A DNA stretch of 64,000 nucleotides from Polyangiaceae bacterium (GTDB lineage: Bacteria; Myxococcota_A; Polyangia; Polyangiales; Polyangiaceae): positions 1-64,000 of the forward strand of contig JADJXL010000002.1 in NCBI GenBank assembly GCA_016715885.1. The letters are read 5' to 3'. Both the position numbers and the translations under genes were made by a program. Under the pieces are notes generated by a model. That model was not told the DNA's origin and did not search any database. It saw only the letters and a list, made by a program, of their open reading frames with translations. This document shows, piece after piece, positions 44,430 to 52,483 of this stretch. Position 1 is the first letter of the stretch; each line of letters begins with the position of its first letter.

Positions 44430-46286
44430 TCAATCGAACAATCGAGCTCGTGTCGTGGCTGGCGTATCATAAGGATTGGCAACGATCGACGCGCTATGCT
44501 TGCCACCCGCTGACCGGCTCGGTGCACGGTTTCTCTCACCAGAAGACTGCTTGTGCGCTTGGGGCGACTTGTTTGCAGGTCCTTCCGCAATTGTCTTGGA
44601 AGCTTGTGTCGTGGCTGGAGCTGTCGTCGGTTGCTCCGATTCGGCGATGGGCAACGCGCCTTCGGAGGTGGTGGCGTCAGACGCCGCCGCCTCGGCGGTC
44701 GCCGCAGGCAAACTCGCCTGCTGCATGGTTGGCCGCGTCTCTGCAGCTCCCAGAGCTTCCTTTTCGCGCGAGAGCGAGCTCGCAAGGAGCACCCCGACAA
44801 GTGACAACGCGGCAATGACGCCAATCGCAATGGATGCAAAAATGACCCGTCCACCCCGCTTGGGACGACGCGGATGACCCTGGCCGTTCACCTTCGCCGA
44901 GGCCATATTCACGGATTCAGATGGTAAACCCGCATGTGTCTCGTTCAGCGTGACGCCAGACGTTGCTTTCTCGAGGACATCCGCCGATAAGGCCATGGTC
45001 CCACCTTGCACAATGGTATCGGGCAACACGAGGGTTTGCCGATAGGCAGCCAACGCCTGCTGACGCTCTTGTCGCAATGCTGCAAATGGATCACCAACAT
45101 CGGCCTCTGGATCTAGAATCGCAGTACCCGTTGCCGATACGGCCGATTTTCCAGACAAGATTGCCGCGGCAGTGCTCTTGGGAAGAAGTTGCGTTCCTGT
45201 TGTCGTGAACTGCGGCTTTTCCGCCATTGAAGGGAGCGGCGTTTTCCTACGCTCAGGCGCCTCGGCAACGGTTGACATTCCGACCGCCGGCGTACCGGAG
45301 TCGCTTGTACGAGCAGCCAGCGATCCCGGCGCGGGAGTGGAATGCAATGTTGAAGAAGCGACTTCTTGCGCGGTTTCAACGGACAATCCCGGAACGTTCA
45401 ATTGCACGCGGGACGATCGGCTCGTCTCGATGAGCGGTGCGAGCATACGCACGAGGTCTTCGGCATGGGAAATACGCTTACCGCGGTCACGCTCGAGACA
45501 ACGATTCACGATTTCATCATATTCGGGCGGGAGGCTGCGCACGCGGCTCGATGGGGGCACGATTTCTGCCAGTAGAATGTTGCGCACGACTTGATCGACA
45601 GCCCCTTCGAAGGGTCTGACTCCCGTCAACATTTCATAAAGAACAACGCCGAACGACCAAATGTCCGTACGATGATCGACGTCCTTGCGGACACATACTT
45701 GCTCGGGGCTCATGTACGCCGGCGACCCCACTGCAGCGCCAGTGGCGGTCACAAGACCGTCATTGGCTCCGATGTGCTTGCTGACGCCAAAGTCGAGCAC
45801 TTTGACGAGAAACTCTCCGTCCTCCATCCCGGACGCGCGATGCAAAAACACGTTGGCCGGTTTCAGATCCCGATGAACGAACTTGGCCTTGTGCGCCGCA
45901 TCGAGCGCGCTGGCAATGTCTCTCGCGATTCGCGCTGCAATCGGAGGCTCGATGCGACGTTTCGACTTGATCATCCGTCCCAGCGTTTGGCCAGTAAGCA
46001 GCTCGAGAACGAGAAATGGGTCGCCATCGTCGGTTTCACCAACATCGTACAGCTTGACGATATTTGGATGAGACAAACTCGCACACGCCGTTGCTTCTCG
46101 GAGCAAGCGCTGACGTAGGTCGTGCGTGGAGTGGAGCACGAACTTGAGCGCGACGGGTTTGTCGAGCGTCATGCACGTCCCAGACCAAACGGCCCCCATA
46201 TTGCCTTCGCCTTCACCGATCTGTTGAATGAGGCGGTACTTGCCCCCGATCACATCCCCCGGCTTCATGCTCGATGAAATCTTCAT
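44430..46286 (-). CDS. membrane-anchored Ser/Thr protein kinase
   Basis: A 618-residue Hanks-type (PknB-like) kinase. Glycine loop GEGEGNMGAVWSG, VALKFV lysine, catalytic HRDLKPANVFL, DFG in VLDFGVSKH, the activation-segment end GSPAYMSPEQV, and WSFGVVLYEMLTGVRPFEGA are all present, so it should be active. A disordered Ser/Thr/Pro region follows (about 300-500), then one transmembrane helix (VIFASIAIGVIAALSLVGVL) and a short low-complexity external tail. The ATG at 46286 is preferred to the longer frame, whose N-terminus is not kinase-like. First gene of the kinase-PEGA-Cys-rich operon, divergent from the DUF2169 gene over 233 bp that must hold both promoters. Confidence 0.92.
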   Translation of the reverse strand: MKISSSMKPGDVIGGKYRLIQQIGEGEGNMGAVWSGTCMTLDKPVALKFVLHSTHDLRQRLLREATACASLSHPNIVKLYDVGETDDGDPFLVLELLTGQTLGRMIKSKRRIEPPIAARIARDIASALDAAHKAKFVHRDLKPANVFLHRASGMEDGEFLVKVLDFGVSKHIGANDGLVTATGAAVGSPAYMSPEQVCVRKDVDHRTDIWSFGVVLYEMLTGVRPFEGAVDQVVRNILLAEIVPPSSRVRSLPPEYDEIVNRCLERDRGKRISHAEDLVRMLAPLIETSRSSRVQLNVPGLSVETAQEVASSTLHSTPAPGSLAARTSDSGTPAVGMSTVAEAPERRKTPLPSMAEKPQFTTTGTQLLPKSTAAAILSGKSAVSATGTAILDPEADVGDPFAALRQERQQALAAYRQTLVLPDTIVQGGTMALSADVLEKATSGVTLNETHAGLPSESVNMASAKVNGQGHPRRPKRGGRVIFASIAIGVIAALSLVGVLLASSLSREKEALGAAETRPTMQQASLPAATAEAAASDATTSEGALPIAESEQPTTAPATTQASKTIAEGPANKSPQAHKQSSGERNRAPSRSAGGKHSASIVANPYDTPATTRARLFD

Positions 46287-46519
46287 GTTCGTACCGAACC
46301 CCAAACACCTACGTTTCTGATTTTGCGGCCCGTGACAGTTGTTTCGACTACACGATCCGCCCGATGCAGAGCCGTTACCACAGAGGCCGGACGTGGGACA
46401 AATATTGTGCTGAAAAAGATGAGCGGACGGAGACCAACCCCGAGTGGCCGTCGGTTGACCTGACACACGCGTCGTCAAATTCTGCGTCCAATGGTGCGAA
46501 ATCTGATATAGTCGGCTCC

Positions 46520-48838
46520 ATGGACGTCGTTTCTCACTGCGCGATGCCGGCTTGGGGGTTCGTCTGGCAGTTTCACACGGGAATGTACTTCCAAACGATC
46601 GTAGTAAAGGCTACGTTCTCCTTGGCCCCGGGCACGTCGACATTGGCTGCGGATCAAGAAACCTCGAACGACGAGGATTCCCATTGGGACGATGACGAGA
46701 CACGGAGTATTGCGGTACCAAGCGACAAGGTCCCCTTCAAGTTGCGGGCAGACGTGCTTCTCGTGGGGCATGCGTATGCGCCAAACAAGCAACCGATGCG
46801 CTCGGTGATGACGCGGCTGACGGTGGGTGAAATCGACAAGTCGATCGAAGTATATTGTGATCGAAATTTCTCGATTCGAGATGGCCAATTAAAAGAGGGG
46901 CCGCGTTTTCTGAAGATGCCGCTCCGTTGGGAGAAAGCGGCAGGGGGGCCCGATACGAACAATCCCGTGGGCATGCGCTTCGATGCACTTCCAGATGCAA
47001 ATGGTGCCGTTGCTGTCCCGAATTTGCAGCCGCCGACCGTTGTCGTATCGCAACGAACGGACACATTCGCGCCGGTTGGTTACGGGCCCATCGCGCCGAA
47101 TTGGCCGACTCGAATGGAACGACTTAGGCATTTGGCAGGAACATCAGCCTACCGCGATTGGGAAAAAAAGCCTTTACCTCAAGAACTGGGCCATGGTTTT
47201 TTTCAATCCGCTCCGCTTGACCAGCAAGTCGCCGAACTGCGCGCGAACGAGCGAATCGTGCTGGAAAACTTGCACCCCGAATATCCACGGCTCGTGACGA
47301 ACTTGCCGAACCTGAGGCCAAAAGCGATAGCGCATCGAGCCACCGGTGAACGGGAAGACGTGAAGCTCGTTGCCGACACTTTGTGGATCGACACCGATCG
47401 CGGAATATGCGTATTGGTTTGGCGTGGAGGTATCGGCTTGCGGCACGCGGCCGAACCCGGTCAAATCATCGTGACCGTGGATGATCCTGCAGCATCCGTC
47501 GTCGCAGTCGCCAAAGCGACCGAAGAGCTCGTGCAGCCGAGTCTGTCCGTATTGATTGCGGAGAACGACCCATCTGTGGAGGATCTGGCAGGAATGACGC
47601 TCGTTCCTGGATTCGATATCAGCAAAGTCGTTGGCAATGTCATGCCGTTCATCGGTGGAGGAGCGACGCCGATCTCGCAATCTAAACCGCGAACTGCCGA
47701 CGCAGTGTTGCCGTTTGGCGGTTCGTCGAATCTCCCTACTCCGCCACCCATGGTGACTGCAGCGCCTCGAGTGGACCCGATTGCTCCACCGATTTCCAAT
47801 ACACCTCGGGCGCCGGGTGATGCGCCAGGGGCACCTCGTCCAACGCCCATGTCGATTGGACAAATCATGGTTGCTGCGCCGAATGTCGAAGTTCCTGCAC
47901 ATGGCTCGGAAAAACCGGCTCTTGCTGGTCCAGTTCCGTCAGCGGAGTCGAACGAAAAACCAGCAGTGATCCAAGACGCTGCCATGGGCGGTGCGTTGGC
48001 GGCATCGAATGCAGCAGCGGAGTCGGCATCACGGGCATCCGCGAAAGCACTCACGGGCAGGGTTTCCGTCGATCTCATCTGGCTCAATGCGGGATCCATG
48101 CCGCGGATTCGCAAACAATCGGCCTGGAAAGAGATTTTGGGTAGTGTAAAGGTTCGTCCTGAAGATGAGGATTTGGATGACGATTTCCCGCCGGGGCGAC
48201 GCCTTCCCGCGAAGGATCGTCGAGAAGCGTTGGCGATTTTATGTCGGGGCGAACCCTTGGATATGCTTGGCGTAGAGGAGGCGCTGGCTCGCGCAACCGA
48301 GGATGAAAATGGATTTACGCCGCCGCTCGTGCTTGCTGCGGGGGAATTGGTGATGCGTTTCGACGAGCTGGAGACGTTGAAAGCGACGTTGGCGGCGTTG
48401 GCGCCGCATGCGCACGGTGACAAGCGTCTGGAAGAGGCGATCGCGCGCGTGCAAGAAATGTTCAAGATGCCGTGGGCGCAGGGAGCGAATGCGGTATTGG
48501 AAGAGACGACGGCGAATTTACGAAAGCTGTTTGTCGAGGGACGAAAAGGGGCGCCGGTCGAGGTGTTCGATGCGCAGGTGGAGCAAACGTTGCTCGAGCA
48601 TCGGCATTATCGGAAGCGGACGGTATTTGGTCAGCCACGGGTGGTGGGGACGTTGATTACGCCGGGTACGAAGGCGGCAGCTCCGGTGTATTTGCCCGAG
48701 AGTTTGGCGAAGGAATTGCCTGGGTTGCGACGAATGGGGGTGCGATTGATCGGGGAAGTACGTCCACGTGCGGAGCAGGGGGAGATGAGTGCGGTGGCAG
48801 TGAGGGCAGTGGCGGTGGGGAGAAGCTTATCCAGCTGA
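46520..48838 (+). CDS. DUF2169-family protein (type VI secretion accessory)
   Basis: A 772-residue protein. The N-terminal 300 residues match DUF2169, a chaperone-like family found with VgrG/PAAR effectors: WQFHTGMYFQTIVVKATFSL, VLLVGHAYAPNKQPMRSVMT, then FAPVGYGPIAPNWPTR and the late LGHGFFQSAPLDQQ. The middle (about 440-590) is Pro/Ala-rich; the last 180 residues form a helical domain. The ATG at 46520 starts just before the domain; the frame is open 82 codons upstream in the divergent promoter region. Members load effectors onto PAAR/VgrG tips. The C-terminal part is not present in the shorter DUF2169 gene at 51.5-52.5 kb. Confidence 0.85.
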   Translation: MDVVSHCAMPAWGFVWQFHTGMYFQTIVVKATFSLAPGTSTLAADQETSNDEDSHWDDDETRSIAVPSDKVPFKLRADVLLVGHAYAPNKQPMRSVMTRLTVGEIDKSIEVYCDRNFSIRDGQLKEGPRFLKMPLRWEKAAGGPDTNNPVGMRFDALPDANGAVAVPNLQPPTVVVSQRTDTFAPVGYGPIAPNWPTRMERLRHLAGTSAYRDWEKKPLPQELGHGFFQSAPLDQQVAELRANERIVLENLHPEYPRLVTNLPNLRPKAIAHRATGEREDVKLVADTLWIDTDRGICVLVWRGGIGLRHAAEPGQIIVTVDDPAASVVAVAKATEELVQPSLSVLIAENDPSVEDLAGMTLVPGFDISKVVGNVMPFIGGGATPISQSKPRTADAVLPFGGSSNLPTPPPMVTAAPRVDPIAPPISNTPRAPGDAPGAPRPTPMSIGQIMVAAPNVEVPAHGSEKPALAGPVPSAESNEKPAVIQDAAMGGALAASNAAAESASRASAKALTGRVSVDLIWLNAGSMPRIRKQSAWKEILGSVKVRPEDEDLDDDFPPGRRLPAKDRREALAILCRGEPLDMLGVEEALARATEDENGFTPPLVLAAGELVMRFDELETLKATLAALAPHAHGDKRLEEAIARVQEMFKMPWAQGANAVLEETTANLRKLFVEGRKGAPVEVFDAQVEQTLLEHRHYRKRTVFGQPRVVGTLITPGTKAAAPVYLPESLAKELPGLRRMGVRLIGEVRPRAEQGEMSAVAVRAVAVGRSLSS

Positions 48839-48879
48839 TGGATGCTACTCGCACTTCATGGACATGTGAGACCCGGCAT

Positions 48880-49593
48880 TCACGGGACCCACTGCACTTG
48901 TTCAGTGAATTTGGGGTCCTCCGGCGGCACATCCTGCTCATAAAGATCCCTGTAGACCTGATTGCGCCACATCTTCTCAAGTCGTGGCACAAATCGCCGC
49001 TTGATGGTGAGCTCTAACTGCTCCATGCCCCACCACCGCAATTTGCGAATTGCAGATTCTGCGCCCGCTTCGACAAATATGACGAGGTTCGAGTAACTTT
49101 GCGGAGAAATTCGTACACTTTCGCTACGGAGCGCTGCGGGAAGATCCTTCGTGATGTGCACATTGGCCATCAAAGCGCCGCAAGCTTCGACATCGGCCCG
49201 TATGGGTGGCGTAGGCATGCGCATGCGTCCATCCTCGGCTCGGCGAACAAGTTTGCACGCAGCAAACGCCCGTTCCCATTGATCGGACGACCAAATCGGC
49301 GGGGGACCCACTTCTTCGAGTACGTCACGCCAAAATGGCTTGGATTCCTCTTTCAAGATTGCTTCAAGAAAACTCTTGCCGAAATGAATGCTCACCCGTA
49401 AGAGTACGTCACGTTCCGCTTCTGGAAATGTCCGGATGTTGGCGATGATTTGGCGAAGAATATACGCTTGAGCGTGTGCAAAAAACCAGCGAGCATCGTC
49501 CGTTTCAAACCATTGATCCGACCACTCCTGAATTCGTTGTTGGATTCCATCAAGCTGTTTGAGTAATGATGCGCGATTCGTAGCTGTTTGCAT
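48880..49593 (-). CDS. hypothetical protein, last gene of vgrG operon
   Basis: A 237-residue soluble, helix-rich protein (LLKQLDGIQQRIQEWSDQWF, FFAHAQAYILRQIIANIRTF, WERAFAACKLVRRAEDGRMR). No known domain. The ATG at 49593 is used because the upstream extension is Arg/Cys-rich and unlike the rest. It is 59 nt downstream of the probable immunity gene on the same strand, so it could be a second immunity or accessory protein; that is only positional inference. Confidence 0.6.
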   Translation of the reverse strand: MQTATNRASLLKQLDGIQQRIQEWSDQWFETDDARWFFAHAQAYILRQIIANIRTFPEAERDVLLRVSIHFGKSFLEAILKEESKPFWRDVLEEVGPPPIWSSDQWERAFAACKLVRRAEDGRMRMPTPPIRADVEACGALMANVHITKDLPAALRSESVRISPQSYSNLVIFVEAGAESAIRKLRWWGMEQLELTIKRRFVPRLEKMWRNQVYRDLYEQDVPPEDPKFTEQVQWVP

Positions 49594-49652
49594 GAAAGTA
49601 CGATGCCTCCATATGACGAAGCACAATCGGTAACGACACCGCATGGAACGAT

Positions 49653-50276
49653 TTAAATCCCCGGATGCGACGCATTCCCCGCTTCCTCGATGGGGACAAA
49701 CCGGAAGTTCGTCCGGTGCATTTTCGCCGCAAGCTCAACGACTTTGCGAGTACAGTAAAATTGTGTCGGAGGAAAATCGGTAATGAACAAGTCGCTCCCG
49801 TCCCAGCTTCCTTCCACGAATACGATACGATGTGCGGAAACGCGATGATCCACGTACGTCTTGCCCGTGTGACTCGATCGTCCGATCACTCGGTAGCCCG
49901 ACCTCTCGAAGTCGATCGCGGCCCCGATATGCCCACTAATCCAGTAGTAGTTCGGTGGTGGCACGTTTTTGAGCTTGCCTGGTACGACCTTCGCTACTTG
50001 GGCCGGCCACACCTTGCCATAGGCAATGCCTGCTCCATCCCAATCTCGAAGGACATGTTCTGAGACGTAGCGTCCGAGAATTTTGCCGCCGCATCCAAGG
50101 ACATCGGGCCAAGTGTCCGCCGTCTCGTCATCGATGTCGATGTCAATGGGGCTCAACGGTTCCGTCCACTTCGTCTTGAATTCAGGGTCCTCGTGCACGT
50201 GCACCATCGCCGCGCGCGTGCTGGTGATCCATGGTGAATTTACCATGATTCTCACAACGAAGAACTCGGTGGTCAT
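49653..50276 (-). CDS. probable immunity protein (DUF1629/Imm11-like)
   Basis: A 207-residue soluble protein overlapping the toxin gene stop by 4 nt, the usual order toxin-immunity. It has an N-terminal FFVVRIMVNSPWI, an acidic DIDIDDETADTWPD, LGRYVSEHVLRDWD and the C-terminal NFRFVPIEEA, a layout that recalls the DUF1629/Imm11 family of myxobacterial immunity proteins. The identity is suggestive only. It should neutralise the nuclease-like toxin encoded just upstream. Confidence 0.65.
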   Translation of the reverse strand: MTTEFFVVRIMVNSPWITSTRAAMVHVHEDPEFKTKWTEPLSPIDIDIDDETADTWPDVLGCGGKILGRYVSEHVLRDWDGAGIAYGKVWPAQVAKVVPGKLKNVPPPNYYWISGHIGAAIDFERSGYRVIGRSSHTGKTYVDHRVSAHRIVFVEGSWDGSDLFITDFPPTQFYCTRKVVELAAKMHRTNFRFVPIEEAGNASHPGI

Positions 50277-51457
50277 TGAAACCTCGGATCGTTTCGCATG
50301 TCGTTCATTTTCTCCAGGATCGTTTCCTTGTTCTTTGGGATATTGGGCTCATCAAAAAACTTCTGCCATTCGTCGTTGAATTCTTTGCTCCAGTTTTGAT
50401 GCCGGCCAGGTGGCGTCCCTTCCACCCATCGCCCGTTCTCGGCCTTGTTGATATCAATTCCGTGTTCTACGAATTCTTCCTGATACTTTACAGGAAGGTC
50501 ATGATGCGCTTGCGGATTTTGCAGATTGCCAGGCGGATCGCCCAGGTTTTTCTTGAGTTCCGTTCTACATTGGGCCGCCGATTTGATTTCGGGTTTGGTG
50601 ACTTTAACGCCATTCTTCGTCGATTTCTCCGCAACTTCCTCCTTGACCTCTTTCTTGGCCGCCTGTTCAATCCCCTCCTCAATCCCTTCCTTGACAGCCT
50701 TCTCCGCACCCTCCTCTACCAACTCCTTGCCTACCTTGATCGCAAGCTTTGTTCCTGTTGCAGCTTGGCCTCCCACCGGCCACATTGCGGCGACGGACAG
50801 GGTAGCCATCAACGCATTCTCTTTTGCCTTCGCGTCGTTTCCGGTTGCCGCATAAACGCCGGCTTCGACCCCATGAATGATCGCGTTAGCACCATCGGCT
50901 ACTTCGCCGAGCACCGGAACCAGTCCAACGACATCCAGTGCCGTATGTGTCCAATCGAGCGCGGTCTCCCACCAGCTCTTTTCCTTTTCCGTCTCCGGTT
51001 CCGCCGGTGGATTCGTTTCCCCCTCGATATCTCCCAAAGGCCCAATGTGCACTGCATCGACATTGTCGACGTACACGACGGTCCCCTTCGTATTGCCCGG
51101 ACCATCGGGGCCACTGCAGTTCATCCAGTATTCCGCTGAATGAAAAACAATGAAATCTCCTTGCGCGCGTACGGTTGGACTATGCGTAATCGGTTTGCAA
51201 TACCCGACGTTCACGCCGCTCGTGACGCCTCCTCCTGTACCCGCTTCGTCACCGTATACCTTGGGTAATCGACTTGCGGTCGTCATGACGTTGAGTCCCG
51301 TCATGCAAACCGAATCCGAAAACAAGACTCCATCGCTGAAACGACCAATGATTTCGTAAGGAACCGGCGACATCGAAGGAGGCGTTTTGCACACGTCTGG
51401 CGTCGTGCATTTCACGATGGCTTCGCCCGTGGTTCGTACCCCCTCGTTGTCAGCCAT
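50273..51457 (-). CDS. PAAR-like (DUF4150) type VI effector with C-terminal nuclease-like toxin
   Basis: A 394-residue polymorphic toxin. Residues 10-140 match the DUF4150 PAAR-like tip domain (GEAIVKCTTPDVCKTPPSMS, VMTTASRLPKVYGDE). A linker with a hydrophobic segment (ALDVVGLVPVLGEVADGANA) and a Lys/Glu-rich helix (VEEGAEKAVKEGIEEGIEQA) leads to a C-terminal domain (about 300-394) with AQCRTELKK, AHHDLPVKYQEEFVEHGIDI and GRHQNWSKEFNDEW, a His-rich pattern typical of HNH/His-Me finger nucleases. The ATG at 51457 overlaps the DUF2169 gene by 8 nt. Delivery by the VgrG encoded in the same operon is expected. Confidence 0.85.
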   Translation of the reverse strand: MADNEGVRTTGEAIVKCTTPDVCKTPPSMSPVPYEIIGRFSDGVLFSDSVCMTGLNVMTTASRLPKVYGDEAGTGGGVTSGVNVGYCKPITHSPTVRAQGDFIVFHSAEYWMNCSGPDGPGNTKGTVVYVDNVDAVHIGPLGDIEGETNPPAEPETEKEKSWWETALDWTHTALDVVGLVPVLGEVADGANAIIHGVEAGVYAATGNDAKAKENALMATLSVAAMWPVGGQAATGTKLAIKVGKELVEEGAEKAVKEGIEEGIEQAAKKEVKEEVAEKSTKNGVKVTKPEIKSAAQCRTELKKNLGDPPGNLQNPQAHHDLPVKYQEEFVEHGIDINKAENGRWVEGTPPGRHQNWSKEFNDEWQKFFDEPNIPKNKETILEKMNDMRNDPRFQ

Positions 51458-52471
51458 TGCCGCCCCCATTCGGTTGCGTCATTCGCGGCTCCATTACTCT
51501 GATCGCCTTCTCCTTGGGGATCGGCGCTCTCCACATGATGTGTCCTTTTCGTGCCGGCACGTCTACGAACAGAGTATCCAAATACACTGGGACAATCGCC
51601 ATCGATCCATCCTTGAACCGCAACAACACCCCCATCTTGTACCCCGGCAAATAAAACCGTACCGTTCCCTCCGCCGACAAGCCCTCTAAGAGAACCTCTT
51701 CATCCCCTCGCAAAAAGCCTGGACAAATCAAATCCGGATGAGCCGCGTTGTAAAACGAAAATTCAAAATCGTGAGGCAACTCCGGCCACCGCGTCCGCTG
51801 CCATTCCTCGTCGAACGTCCCCGCTCGTTTCAATCGCGGCTGCCAGGATCGCGCAATGGGTCCAAATCCCTCCGGACGATATTTCTTGCCAAGCTCCACC
51901 ACCGGATCGTCCAGGCTTTCAATCTGCGGCGCCGGCCATCGATCCATGTTGCTCGGCACCTCCCCCTCGATGAATCCCATGCCCACGGGATTCGCATGAA
52001 AATATGCTCGTCGCCCCAATTCGATTTGTAGATTCCTCCAAATGCATATTCATACCGCAATGGCACTTCAGTAACGGGCGCTGGATCCTCCAATTTCCAC
52101 TCGCCGCCTTCGCGTACCCACGCGCGTGGCCCCGTCACACGTAGCCTTTTCTTGATCGGCCCCACTTCAATGCCCACCTGCCAATCGGGAAGCGGTCGCC
52201 CACCGGGCGCGTGCGCAATGGCATTCACCAAAATGTCCGTCCGCGGCTTGAAAGGCGCCAAATCGCTCTCCATGTACACGCTCGAATAGTTCGGTTCACC
52301 GTGCCAAACATCCGATTCGACAATCGGCTGCTGCGTTGGATTGGGCCGAAGAGGCGCTCCGGGAATGATATCGAACGTTCCGCGCAAAACCAATACGGCA
52401 AAGTCGCGACCCTGGACGTCCCGACCATCGAATAGGAGCGGCGGAAACGGTGTATAGTTGCGCAATATCAC
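51450..52471 (-). CDS. DUF2169-family adaptor, one apparent frameshift
   Basis: About 340 residues once repaired. The N-terminal part (LRNYTPFPPLLFDGRDVQGR, SDVWHGEPNYSSVYMESDLA, PLRYEYAFGGIYKSNWG) and the C-terminal part (AYFHANPVGMGFIEGEVPSN, FGPIARSWQPRLKRAGTFD, FYNAAHPDLICPGFLRGDEE) are in different frames. One base missing in the C4 run at 52014-52017 explains the break and gives N-W-G-R-R-A-Y-F-H-A-N-P-V-G. DUF2169 proteins are adaptors for PAAR/DUF4150 effectors, and this one lies exactly between vgrG and such an effector. It is the single-domain version of the larger DUF2169 protein at 46.5 kb. Confidence 0.85.
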
Positions 52472-52483
52472 CGCAGCTACTCC

